From: Isosphaeraceae bacterium
GTDB lineage: Bacteria; Planctomycetota; Planctomycetia; Isosphaerales; Isosphaeraceae
Assembly (NCBI GenBank): GCA_026004735.1
Contig: BPJS01000001.1
Coordinates: 124,001-188,000 of the forward strand
DNA: 64,000 nucleotides
Reading direction: 5' to 3'
Positions 1-8,249 of the stretch are shown piece by piece (position 1 is the stretch's first letter; each line of letters begins with the position of its first letter). The position numbers and the translations under genes were made by a program. The notes under the pieces are model-generated. The model was given only the letters and a program-made list of their open reading frames with translations, was not told where the DNA came from and searched no databases.

Positions 1-110
1 CGGTCGCCCACAACACCCGTGACCCCCCCGCCGCCCACCCCACCCCGCCAGCGACCACCCACCCGCTCCCGTTTGACCGACGGCGTTACCTCCGTTACGA
101 TTTCTTCACG

Positions 111-127
111 TTGAGAATGAGTCTCAA
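111..127 (+). promoter_or_regulatory. Fur box upstream of feoA
   Basis: The sequence reads TTGAGA-ATGAG-TCTCAA, a perfect 6-bp inverted repeat. Its 15-bp core (TGAGAAT-G-AGTCTCA) matches the 7-1-7 layout of Fur operators with one arm mismatch. It ends 37 bp before the feoA ATG, so Fe-bound Fur would cover the promoter. The operon identity supports iron repression; binding itself is inferred. Confidence 0.75.
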
Positions 128-164
128 ATCGCGCCCGCCTTCCTTGCCCTCGGAGTTTGCCCGC

Positions 165-446
165 ATGACTGAGCTTCCTCTGCGAGCGCTTCGTGCCGGG
201 GATCGGGCCTGGGTTGAACGGGTGGCTGCGGGCGGTTCTCTGGTGCGGCGGCTTCGGGAGATGGGACTTCACCAGGGGGCTGAGGTGCGGATGGTCCGTC
301 CGGGCAGTCCTTGCATTATCCACCTCGACGGCCAGACGCTCTGCTTTCGGGCCGCCGAACTCGACGCCATCCTGGTTCGGCCGGCTCCCGCTTCGGCCCC
401 GTCGCGGGAGGCTCGACCCCAGCCCGCCGAGATCGACTCCCCATGA
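165..446 (+). CDS. feoA: FeoA ferrous iron transport protein
   Basis: Small cytosolic SH3-like protein that assists FeoB in Fe(II) uptake. The 93-residue product shows the FeoA-domain pattern: an LRAL-AGD opening, RRLREMGLHQGAEV in the middle, and a hydrophobic strand containing SPCIIHLDG. The usual family length is 75-90 residues; the tail here is Pro/Ala-rich. I chose the ATG that begins MTELPLRAL. The longer reading from TTG at 111 would start inside the Fur box and adds 18 residues unlike the family. The stop codon overlaps the feoB start (ATGA), so the two are translationally coupled. Regulation by Fur is likely from the operator just upstream. Confidence 0.9.
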   Translation: MTELPLRALRAGDRAWVERVAAGGSLVRRLREMGLHQGAEVRMVRPGSPCIIHLDGQTLCFRAAELDAILVRPAPASAPSREARPQPAEIDSP

Positions 447-2650
447 CCACGCTGGCGGCCGAGTCCCGCGTTCGCACCGTCGCCCTGGTCGGCAATCCCA
501 ACACCGGCAAATCGACGCTCTTTACCGCGCTGTCCGGCATCCACCAACGCGTCGGCAACTACCCGGGCGTTACGGTCGAGAAGAAGCTCGGCTCGTTTCA
601 CCATGCCGGCCGCCGCTGGCTACTGCTCGACCTGCCCGGCACCTATAGCCTGGCGCCCCGTTCGCCCGATGAACTGGTTGCCGTCGACGTCCTGCTCGGC
701 CGCCGCGCCGACACCCCTCCGCCCGACGTCATCCTGGCCGTCGTCGATGCCTCCAACCTCCGCCGCAATCTCTATCTGTTGAGCCAACTGCTCGAGTTGG
801 GCCGGCCGGTCGTCGTTGCCCTGACCATGAACGACGTCGCTCGGGGCCGCGGCCTGGCCGTGGACGTCGAGGGGCTGGCGGCCCGGCTCGGCGTCCCGGT
901 CGTCCCGGTTCAGGCCCGGTCCGGGCAGGGTCTGGAACGCCTCCGCCAAATCCTGGCTGCCGCCGCCGACGCTCCTCCGCCCGCGCCTCTCAACCCATTC
1001 CCGGAGTCGTTCCGCCGCGAAGCCGCCTCCCTGGCCGACACCCTCCACCTGCCTCCGTTCCTCGCCGAACGCCTGCTGCTCGACGCCGACGGTTTTCTGG
1101 CCCATCGTCTCCTAGACCAGCCCAACGCCCGCACGGCCCTTCAGGATGCCCGCGACCGCCTCGCCGCCGCCGGCTTCGCCGCTGCCGACTTCGAGGCCGA
1201 GGTCCGCCACGACTGGGCCGGACGCCTGGCCGCCGCCGTTGTCGACCCCTCTCAGGCCCGCCCCGTGACCGCCTCGGATCGGATCGACCGCCTGCTGACC
1301 CACCCGGTCGCCGGTACCGCCATCCTGGCCCTGATCCTTTTGCTGCTTTTTCAGGCTGTCTTCTCCTGGGCGCAGGCCCCGATGGAGGCGATCGAGTCGA
1401 CCGTCGCTGCCCTAGCCGGCCTGGTCGAATCCCACCTCCCCGACGGCGCCCTCCGCAGCCTGCTGGCCGAGGGCGTCCTGGGCGGTATCGGCGCGGTGAT
1501 CGTCTTCCTGCCCCAGATCCTGATCCTCTTTTTCTTCCTCGGTCTGCTCGAAGACTGCGGCTACCTGGCCCGGGCCGCCTACCTGATGGATTACTGGATG
1601 GCCAAGGTCGGCCTCTCCGGCAAATCGTTCATCCCCTTGCTCTCCTCGTTCGCCTGCGCCATCCCCGGCATCATGGCCACGCGGGTCATCGAAGACCGCC
1701 GCGACCGCCTCACGACGATTCTGATCGCCCCCCTGATGAGCTGCAGCGCCCGCCTGCCGGTCTACACCTTGCTGATCGCCGCCTTCGTGCCCGATCGCCG
1801 CATTTGGGGCATCTTCGGCGCCCAGGGGCTGACCTTGCTGGCCATGTATCTGGTCGGCATCGCCGCCGCGGCCGTCGTCGCCCTGCTGCTTAAGCGCACC
1901 GCGCTCCGCGGCGACGCCCCCGCCTTCGTCCTCGAGCTGCCCAGCTACAAATGGCCCGCCTGGCGCGTGGTCGCCTGGCGGATGCTCGAGCGCGGCTGGG
2001 TCTTCGTCCAGGGCGCCGGCACCACGATTCTCGCCGTCTCGATCCTGATGTGGGCGGCCCTCTACTACCCCCGCCTGCCCGCCACCGTGGCCGCCCAGCA
2101 CGCGGAGCGCCAAGCCGAGCTCGAAACGGCGCTGGCTGCTGCCGAAGCCGCTGGCGACCCCGCTGCCATCGAGGCCGCCCAAGCCGCCCTCGACCAGGCC
2201 CGCGCTGCCGCCGCCGGCGCCCAGAGCCGCCAAAGCTGGCTCGGCCGTGCCGGCCGCTGGATCGAGCCTCTGGTCCAACCCCTAGGCTGGGACTGGCGGA
2301 TCGGAACCGCCGCCATCGCCTCGTTCCCGGCCCGCGAGGTCGTCGTCGCCGCGCTGGGCGTCCTCTTCGACGTCGGCACCGACGCGGACGAATCCAGCGG
2401 CCGCCTCCGCGAAACCCTCCAGACGGCCTCCTGGCCCGACTCCGGACGACCCCTGTTCACCCTCCCGGTCGCCCTCTCGCTGATGGTCTTCTTCGCCCTC
2501 TGCATGCAGTGCGCCGCCACCCTGGCCGTCATCCGCCGCGAAACCAACTCCTGGCGCTGGCCGATCTTCGCTTTCGCCTATATGACGATTCTGGCCTACC
2601 TGGGCGCCCTGGTGACCTACCAGATCGCCACCCGCCTGACCGGCTCCTGA
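443..2650 (+). CDS. feoB: FeoB ferrous iron transporter, GTPase-permease
   Basis: Inner-membrane Fe(II) uptake protein of 735 residues. The cytosolic G domain has G1 GNPNTGKS at residues 17-24, G3 DLPGTYS at about 60-67 and G4 TMND. It is followed by a helical domain and then the permease with the two gate repeats, including LEDCGYLARAAYLMD and SCSARLPVY, which are highly conserved in FeoB. The ATG overlaps the feoA stop. One oddity is an Ala/Glu-rich, probably coiled insert (around 2100-2240) between membrane segments, containing QAELETALAAAEAAGD. It lies where a periplasmic or cytosolic loop is normally short. The gene is otherwise complete and probably functional. Confidence 0.95.
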   Translation: MTTLAAESRVRTVALVGNPNTGKSTLFTALSGIHQRVGNYPGVTVEKKLGSFHHAGRRWLLLDLPGTYSLAPRSPDELVAVDVLLGRRADTPPPDVILAVVDASNLRRNLYLLSQLLELGRPVVVALTMNDVARGRGLAVDVEGLAARLGVPVVPVQARSGQGLERLRQILAAAADAPPPAPLNPFPESFRREAASLADTLHLPPFLAERLLLDADGFLAHRLLDQPNARTALQDARDRLAAAGFAAADFEAEVRHDWAGRLAAAVVDPSQARPVTASDRIDRLLTHPVAGTAILALILLLLFQAVFSWAQAPMEAIESTVAALAGLVESHLPDGALRSLLAEGVLGGIGAVIVFLPQILILFFFLGLLEDCGYLARAAYLMDYWMAKVGLSGKSFIPLLSSFACAIPGIMATRVIEDRRDRLTTILIAPLMSCSARLPVYTLLIAAFVPDRRIWGIFGAQGLTLLAMYLVGIAAAAVVALLLKRTALRGDAPAFVLELPSYKWPAWRVVAWRMLERGWVFVQGAGTTILAVSILMWAALYYPRLPATVAAQHAERQAELETALAAAEAAGDPAAIEAAQAALDQARAAAAGAQSRQSWLGRAGRWIEPLVQPLGWDWRIGTAAIASFPAREVVVAALGVLFDVGTDADESSGRLRETLQTASWPDSGRPLFTLPVALSLMVFFALCMQCAATLAVIRRETNSWRWPIFAFAYMTILAYLGALVTYQIATRLTGS

Positions 2651-2721
2651 AACCAGCACGTTGGGGCCGGCCTGTGTCAAATCCTGGAACATCCGACACC
2701 GCCGCTTGGCCCACACGACAC

Positions 2722-2907
2722 ATGCAAGACCTGGCCGCCCTCAGCCTCGTCGCCCTCGCCGCCGCCTGGCTGGCCCGCCGCGCCTGGTCGTCGCTGACCC
2801 GACGCCGCTCCTCCGGCTGCGCCAAGGGCTGCGGCACCTGCCCGGCGTCGAACCCAAAGCCACCCACGATCGACGTCCCCACCATCGGCCGCATCCCCCG
2901 CCCGTAA
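2722..2907 (+). CDS. FeoB-associated Cys-rich membrane peptide
   Basis: A 61-residue protein with one N-terminal membrane helix (LAALSLVALAAAWLA), a basic stretch, and a CAKGCGTC cluster followed by a Pro-rich tail. This is the layout of the FeoB-associated Cys-rich membrane proteins that replace FeoC in many bacteria; the cysteines probably bind iron or a cluster. It lies 71 bp after feoB on the same strand and is too short for many gene callers. Function is inferred from position and the Cys motif. Confidence 0.75.
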   Translation: MQDLAALSLVALAAAWLARRAWSSLTRRRSSGCAKGCGTCPASNPKPPTIDVPTIGRIPRP

Positions 2908-3022
2908 CACGCCGACACCCCTAGCGCCGGTCTTCTCCGCCCCGAAGAAGCGGCAGGACCTGGCCAAGGACGCATCCCCCCCGGATCGCCAACCCTCTTG
3001 AAAAAATCTCGCCATCTCAACG

Positions 3023-4573
3023 TCAAGATGACGTCGAGAGGCGTTCGTTGCGATCCGGCGTGATGAAGCCGTAGTCGCTCGGTTGGAGGCCGGCACGCTC
3101 AGCGAGCCTCCTGCACCAGTCCCGGAGCACGGCGGCGCTCGCATGAGTGTTCACAAAGACGTTCCCGAGCTGGAACTTCGACCGAGGGAAGCGTGCTGGC
3201 TCGAACGAGACGATGGCGGAAAAGGCGTCTTCGCCCGCGAGTCGTTCGAGGAGCCCAGGTTGGTCTTGCTCGAACATCTCCACGAGCTTCTGAAAGCCGT
3301 CACGCCAGTTCCTGCACGGAAGACGCCTCCCGCGGAACTGAACAGCGAGCGGCTTCGTTGCCGGACTGTCTCGTCCAGATGAGCCTGGGCTCCGACCGAC
3401 ATCAGGCCAGATTTGCAAGGCTCGATCGGCTAACTTCTCGGACCGCAGAAGGATCGCGCGCTCATCCCACGTGTCAACATTCTGAAAGTACTGATTCAAG
3501 TCAAGGTGGCTCTCGATCAGCAACCTGCGCTTCACGGAATAGGGCTGATTTGAAAGCTCGGGATTGTAGGCTGAAAGCGTGAGATTCCCAAGCGTATCAA
3601 CCAGGCGATTCCAAACGGTTTCGGCATCGTCGCCAAGTTCGACTCGCCATTGCTCCGTCAGTTTCTGCGGGAGGACATGTTCGATCGTCGTCTGAGACAA
3701 ATCCGCAGGCTCTCGATGACCGTAGGACCGTTCCAGACACTCGAGCATCAGACGGAGGCGGATATTTTTCTCAGAATTTGCATAGAGCGGAACGGTTGTC
3801 AGCGCTTGCTTGAATTCGGCGTCATCGGGACACCGTGCTCCTCCGAGTTGGCGACGGAGCCCGTCGACGAACGTTGGCCCGGGGCCCCCCGCCGCATCGA
3901 ACACGGGGGGAAAGATGCGCCTAAGCTGGTTCGTCGGCCTTCCACAGACGGCACGTCGAATCACAAAGGATTCCACAATCTTCAAAGTCTCGACGACCTG
4001 CTGTTTGGTCAACTGCTGCGATTCATACGCGTCGAAGACCCTTAACAGAAACGGATAAGCGACCGTCACCTTCAGCCGACAAATACGATCCAGTCGCTCC
4101 GCAAGATCGCGATCCGACTCGCGCCGGGGATCGACAAAGCGCGCGTAGTACATCCCGTGGTGATGCAGGACGCGCAAAAACGCTTCGACATCCGCCGGCG
4201 TGGAACCTGCAAGCCGATCCTTCAGCTCGAAGTAGACTTCGGACTCTCGCAGAATCTTGCCATCCTTCATCAGGAAATGACGGACGAACTCCGTCAAATG
4301 ATCCTCCAACGCTTGCTGGATCGGCAGCCAGTGTGTCCGAAAGAGCCGCTCCTGGTCGCCGACATGCACCCGCATGAACAGGAAATTTCGGATCAGATCA
4401 GCCGGCGTCAGCTTCGCGCCCTTGGCGTTCAGACTCTCGAAAATCAGATGTGGGTTGTCCTGCTCATCACAGGTGATGCTCACCAGGGAGAACCGGTCCA
4501 CGATGGCCAGATGGACCGACTCCAATTTGTCCGGCGAGAGTTGCCTCAGACGCTCGCAAAAAAAACGTAACAC
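3023..4573 (-). CDS. GmrSD-type restriction protein, C-terminal part (DUF1524)
   Basis: Downstream part of a DUF262-DUF1524 protein, the family of type IV restriction enzymes that cut modified DNA (GmrSD/BrxU-like). It continues the DUF262 helical region (IFESLNAKGAKLT, a conserved block). It then reaches the DUF1524 nuclease, with IEHVLPQ supplying the His-Val-x-Pro of an HNH-like centre and LGNLTL-x-YN-x-x-LSN downstream. A 110-residue C-terminal domain of uncertain type follows. The apparent GTG start is not a real N-terminus: it overlaps the end of the upstream part at a T8 tract, and the true protein begins there in another frame. No partner genes (BREX, Ssp, methylase) flank it. The stop is TGA. 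Confidence 0.75.
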   Translation of the reverse strand: MLRFFCERLRQLSPDKLESVHLAIVDRFSLVSITCDEQDNPHLIFESLNAKGAKLTPADLIRNFLFMRVHVGDQERLFRTHWLPIQQALEDHLTEFVRHFLMKDGKILRESEVYFELKDRLAGSTPADVEAFLRVLHHHGMYYARFVDPRRESDRDLAERLDRICRLKVTVAYPFLLRVFDAYESQQLTKQQVVETLKIVESFVIRRAVCGRPTNQLRRIFPPVFDAAGGPGPTFVDGLRRQLGGARCPDDAEFKQALTTVPLYANSEKNIRLRLMLECLERSYGHREPADLSQTTIEHVLPQKLTEQWRVELGDDAETVWNRLVDTLGNLTLSAYNPELSNQPYSVKRRLLIESHLDLNQYFQNVDTWDERAILLRSEKLADRALQIWPDVGRSPGSSGRDSPATKPLAVQFRGRRLPCRNWRDGFQKLVEMFEQDQPGLLERLAGEDAFSAIVSFEPARFPRSKFQLGNVFVNTHASAAVLRDWCRRLAERAGLQPSDYGFITPDRNERLSTSS

Positions 4574-5028
4574 CTCCGCAGTTGCCCATCTGGAATCTCC
4601 AGGCGATGAATGATCGCTCGGAAGGCGGCGCGGTCGTCATGCGTGGGCAACACTTTCAATCGCTCATCATCTTGCTCGTAGAGATTTGTAAGATACTGAC
4701 CGTTGATCTTGTCCCTGAGGATCTGGTTCTTATTCGAATCGGCGATATCCCGCAGCGCAGCCAGGAAGACCTGTACGGTCGTCAGACGCTGTTGGCCGTC
4801 GATGAGCAGGAACTTCCCGACGCCCTCGGGAACAGACTTCGCCGGCGTCGTCACAATGGAGCCGAAAAAGTGGGCACGTCCGTCGGCGTGTTCCACCTTC
4901 TCGAGCACGTCATCCCACAGGGTTTTCCACTGCTTTCTCGACCAGCTATAGGGGCGCTGGAAAAGGGGAACAACGTACTGCCTCGTGCCTTCGATCAGGC
5001 GCCGCAGTGTGGTTTCTGAGGCTTGCAT
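4546..5028 (-). CDS. GmrSD-type restriction protein, N-terminal part (DUF262)
   Basis: N-terminal half of the same gene. It has VPLFQRPYSW and LIDGQQRLTT, the two hallmark DUF262 motifs; the DGQQR motif takes part in nucleotide hydrolysis in this family. The ATG opening MQASETTLRR fits the family N-terminus; an upstream ATG at 5061 would add 11 atypical residues. The frame ends CYVFFASV just past a run of eight T on the coding strand (4558-4565). Moving back one base within the run continues as FFCERLRQLSPDKL, the expected family sequence. Either one T has been lost (mutation or sequencing error), or the U-run supports -1 slippage. As written the protein is split and lacks its nuclease. Confidence 0.75.
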   Translation of the reverse strand: MQASETTLRRLIEGTRQYVVPLFQRPYSWSRKQWKTLWDDVLEKVEHADGRAHFFGSIVTTPAKSVPEGVGKFLLIDGQQRLTTVQVFLAALRDIADSNKNQILRDKINGQYLTNLYEQDDERLKVLPTHDDRAAFRAIIHRLEIPDGQLRRCYVFFASV

Positions 5029-5445
5029 CGGAATCAATAAGCAAGGGAACCTAAACTTCATAATCGATCGCGACCCACTCGCGCCGCGAACGGTCGCATC
5101 TGCAAGAGTCTAGCTGAACGAAGGACTATGACCTAAGGAGAAAACGCGGCGTTCGCCGCTGGCCCGCCGGCCGAACCTCCGTTCGATGTCTGAGCCGCCG
5201 ACGTGTCTCTTATGCGGGTCGGGGCGTAGGCTCGGAGTGAGCCTGCGCGCAGGTGCTCGTGCGCTAGCGCTAGCTGTCTAGGGTCGACGCGAGCAATCGG
5301 GTGCCTGGGGTCGACGCGGACAACCGGGTGCGTGCATGCAGATTCCAAGGATTTTCTGATTGACCGCCAACCGTCGTTGCATCAAGCTCGTATAGAGTCG
5401 ACACGTCGGGATGTTGTGCGCTGGCCCTATTTCCGGAGGTCGCCA
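5029..5445. other. Intergenic region with short tandem repeat and module-A leader
   Basis: No gene seen. A pair of GGGTCGACGCG units separated by GGGTGCCTGG sits at 5281-5331; the same repeat recurs near 9.38, 13.35 and 16.96 kb. At 5395-5411 lies the block GAGTCGACACGTCGGGA, which is also found upstream of the DUF1573 genes of modules B and C. A good ribosome site (GGAGGT, 5435-5440) precedes a GTG at 5446. Confidence 0.6.
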
Positions 5446-5621
5446 GTGACTCAGTTCCCCCCCCCGCTTTTTTTCAGGTCAACCTGGGCCGGCGAGGATG
5501 CCGGTGGGCATGGGTCGTCTGTCTGACGACGAACCTGTCTCTCGGTTGCGGTCCAGGCGTCGATCGACCAGGGTCGGAACAACGGTTCGACGCTGGGGCG
5601 GTCTTTCCTGACCAGACCCCG

Positions 5622-6536
5622 GTGCTGCAACATCGCTTCCGCTTTCAAAATCCAACCGGGAAGGTGCTTCGAGTCCTCGAGAAAGTTTGCTCGTGCGCGT
5701 GCACCGCGAGCGAGCTGGACAAGACGACGCTCGCGCCCGGTGAGACCGCGACATTAATCATGAAAGTGCATCCTCAAGATGCCTTGAGGAGTTGGTCGCT
5801 CACATGCACCCTCAAGACCGACCTGCCCGAGTTGCCCGTCTTCGGCTCTGAGCTGACCTTCCGCACCTACCCCCGCGTCCGTTTCACAGGGCAGGGGGTC
5901 CGTTTGGACCCTAACGATGACGCAGGGGCGGAGGCGTGGGTCGACACGTACAGCCCGGCCGAGGACCCGCCCGACCCCTTGATCTCCGTCGACGTCCCGG
6001 AACCTCTCATCGCGCAGGTGGACCCGGCACCGACCGAGCAACTCTTGGAAGGAGGGCGCGTGCGCCGACTGCGTTACCGCGTGCACCTTGGGTTGAAGCC
6101 GTCGTCAGACGCTCCTGGCGGCGGCATCGCGCGGACCATCAATGCGCGAACGTCACGCGGTCGTGCTGCCGCGTCGACCGTCACCTGGACATCCCGGTCA
6201 CCCCTTGTTGTTGCCCCGCAACGAGTCCACTTCAGCGTGGCCCGTGATGCTCCGTCTCCGCCCGTCGCGAGCGTGACGGTCCGCTCGACCGATGAGCGGG
6301 TCTTTCGCGTGCTCGGCATCGATGGAGGTCCTTGCATCGAAGCCGGCCTCGTCTCATCAACGGAGCCTGATCCGAGGGGAGCCTCGCGTGCTTACCGGAT
6401 CGATCTCCATCTCCGCGCCGACCAGACAACGGACCGGTTCGCGGCTGGGCAGATCACGATCAACACCGACCACCCGGAGGCACCCAGGATCCGAATCGAG
6501 TGGACGGCCGTCCTGCCTATTGGAACGTCGATCTGA
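5622..6536 (+). CDS. Secreted DUF1573-family protein (module A), start shifted out of frame
   Basis: The protein begins with a DUF1573 beta-sandwich: hydrophobic strands, the CSCACTAS motif and LAPGETATL, the standard Cys-x-Cys and PGE signature. A second, weaker Ig-like half follows to residue 304. The GTG at 5622 is only the first in-frame start. The same frame is open back to 5364 and encodes a likely lipoprotein signal ending LSLGC (around 5510-5550), then FDAGAVFPDQTPVL, the normal DUF1573 N-terminus. The ribosome site GGAGGT with GTG at 5446 is in another frame, separated by C9 (5457-5465) and T7 (5468-5474). One extra C would join them. Role unknown; secreted structural or adhesive domains are usual in planctomycetes. 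Confidence 0.7.
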   Translation: MLQHRFRFQNPTGKVLRVLEKVCSCACTASELDKTTLAPGETATLIMKVHPQDALRSWSLTCTLKTDLPELPVFGSELTFRTYPRVRFTGQGVRLDPNDDAGAEAWVDTYSPAEDPPDPLISVDVPEPLIAQVDPAPTEQLLEGGRVRRLRYRVHLGLKPSSDAPGGGIARTINARTSRGRAAASTVTWTSRSPLVVAPQRVHFSVARDAPSPPVASVTVRSTDERVFRVLGIDGGPCIEAGLVSSTEPDPRGASRAYRIDLHLRADQTTDRFAAGQITINTDHPEAPRIRIEWTAVLPIGTSI

Positions 6537-6598
6537 GGGCCTTTGCTTAGAGTGCTGACCAGAGTCGAGTTCTGCTACACCAGAACGGAGTGGCCACG

Positions 6599-7033
6599 AT
6601 GAAGCATACGACGCATCGGTTCTGCCGTCTTGTGATGTCCGTGCTGATCGCGGGCATGCTGGTCGCCATGGCCTCTTGGCAGTCCCTGCACGCCCGGCAG
6701 GATATCTATGAGTGTCAAGATCCCAAATTCTACTGCGAGGCCAAGGGGTGTTTCCCCGAGAATGGCCGATGCCAGAACGTTCCTCTGAACTACACCTCTC
6801 GAACCGTCGAGCCCTTCCTTGTGAGTCTCTGTGCTCCGGGCAACGTCCCGGATTGTGATAACATGTTGGTGGCGACCTGCGTGTCGAAGGGGTGGGTCGC
6901 CGACGCCACGAAGGCATGCGGTCAGGTCGTCTGTTACGTGGCAACCTACGCCCTGGGATGCGACGAATCCGGGTCGAGCGGCTCCCCTCGATTGCTGATT
7001 CCTGATCGGTCTTGGTCGTTTTGCCGAGTCTGA
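6599..7033 (+). CDS. Small Cys-rich secreted protein (module A)
   Basis: The protein has 144 residues: a basic N-terminus, a hydrophobic core (LVMSVLIAGMLVAMAS) and an Ala-rich cleavage region, then a mature part with about ten cysteines in a loose pattern (YECQD, YCEAKGC, GRCQN, SLCAPG, PDCDN and so on), suggesting disulfide bonding outside the cytosol. I recognise no family. ATG at 6599 was chosen because GGAG lies 9 bp upstream; a GTG three codons earlier overlaps that site. The position between DUF1573 and LolA-like genes is repeated in module C (15494-15856), which has a similar length and cysteine density but little sequence identity. Function unknown. Confidence 0.65.
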   Translation: MKHTTHRFCRLVMSVLIAGMLVAMASWQSLHARQDIYECQDPKFYCEAKGCFPENGRCQNVPLNYTSRTVEPFLVSLCAPGNVPDCDNMLVATCVSKGWVADATKACGQVVCYVATYALGCDESGSSGSPRLLIPDRSWSFCRV

Positions 7034-7072
7034 TGACACTCCGAGGCGCCACACCATCGGAGGAAAGTTCGC

Positions 7073-8224
7073 ATGGGTGCGCTGGCTCTGATCGCCTTGC
7101 TCGCTTCCAACGCTCCCGGGGGCTCTCCATCCACCGACGATGCGCGGGCGACGATGCTCAAGGCCGTCGCCGGCGCCTTCGAGGAGAATCGGGCGAAATT
7201 CACGCGCGGGACGCTTCGCTTCGACTACCTCGTCGGTTTCGCCGACGGGGCAGACTCTGCCCACGCCGGGAATCTCCGCGACGCAAGCGTCGCACAGGGT
7301 TCCTACGCGTTCCTCAATGAAGGCAGCACCCGCAAGTACGCCTACCGGCGCGAATTCCGCGAGGAGGACTACGCCGCCAAAAGCTCCGGAAACTCGGATG
7401 GCCAGGTCACAACCCTCCTGGACTCGTTCCGCGCCGTCACCGACGGAAGCCGGACGATGTTCGACCAGATCACCTGGTTCCCCAACCAAGGGTTGACTCA
7501 CCTTGTGGATATCCGCCCCGGTGCCGAGAGGTTCTTCACCTACGCCCAGATCCCCTACGACATCGGCTTCCCAGAGGAGTATCGTCGGGACCTGGCCCAG
7601 ACAATTCGACTCGCTCTGGGGGAGGGGGGCGAGCAAGCGATCGAGTCCATGGACACGGACGTGCAGCACCTCGGGCGCAAGGGGCTCGTCCGATTCCGCC
7701 TCAAGATGCCCAACGGGTTCATGACTTGCTATGTCGATCCGGAGCGCGACTGGTCGCTGCTCCACGAGCGGAGCGAGGCAAACGGAGGCACCGTCACCGA
7801 GCATCTCTACGGCGACCTTCGGCAAGTGCCCGGGGCGGGCTGGCTCCCCTTCGTCCAGACCACGTTTCTCGGAGGGCTTGTCTACCGCATCGTCATCCGC
7901 GAGGCGGACTGCGAGCGGCCACCCAGCCCCGGGGAATTCCGACTGGAGTTCCCCAAGCCCCGTACGATGGCGGATGCCGCGGCCCACGTGGTTTACCGCG
8001 AGCCGCGGAGCGTCTGGGACCTCTTCGACCTACCCAGCCCAGTCGCCCGGGGCGTGCGACGGCTTCCGATCACCGACCCGCCGTCCGGGTCCGACGCCCC
8101 ACCCTTGCCGCCGCTCCCGGGCGAGCGTGAGCCAACTCCCTGGTTCCTGAGCACCCCCGTCCTCTCCGTCCTGGCATTACTGGCCGCCGCGTTGCTCGGT
8201 TGGGTCGTTTATCGGAGACGGTGA
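7073..8224 (+). CDS. LolA-like exported protein with C-terminal membrane anchor (module A)
   Basis: The 383-residue protein has a short N-terminal hydrophobic segment (LALIALLAS), probably a signal peptide. It then has a long beta-rich domain recalling the LolA/LolB lipoprotein-carrier fold in its spacing of strands (LRFDYLVGF, VRFRLKMPNG, HERSEANGGTVTEHLY, and a late RIVIRE strand). A Pro-rich linker, one C-terminal membrane helix (VLSVLALLAAALLGWVV) and the basic end YRRR follow. The tail would anchor the domain on the outer face of the inner membrane. It is 39 bp after the Cys-rich gene and 25 bp before the DUF1559 gene, so a shared transcript is likely. The LolA relationship is a structural guess; paralogues lie at 12287 and 15907. 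Confidence 0.55.
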   Translation: MGALALIALLASNAPGGSPSTDDARATMLKAVAGAFEENRAKFTRGTLRFDYLVGFADGADSAHAGNLRDASVAQGSYAFLNEGSTRKYAYRREFREEDYAAKSSGNSDGQVTTLLDSFRAVTDGSRTMFDQITWFPNQGLTHLVDIRPGAERFFTYAQIPYDIGFPEEYRRDLAQTIRLALGEGGEQAIESMDTDVQHLGRKGLVRFRLKMPNGFMTCYVDPERDWSLLHERSEANGGTVTEHLYGDLRQVPGAGWLPFVQTTFLGGLVYRIVIREADCERPPSPGEFRLEFPKPRTMADAAAHVVYREPRSVWDLFDLPSPVARGVRRLPITDPPSGSDAPPLPPLPGEREPTPWFLSTPVLSVLALLAAALLGWVVYRRR

Positions 8225-8249
8225 AGGGCACCCTGTGAGGGAAACGTCC

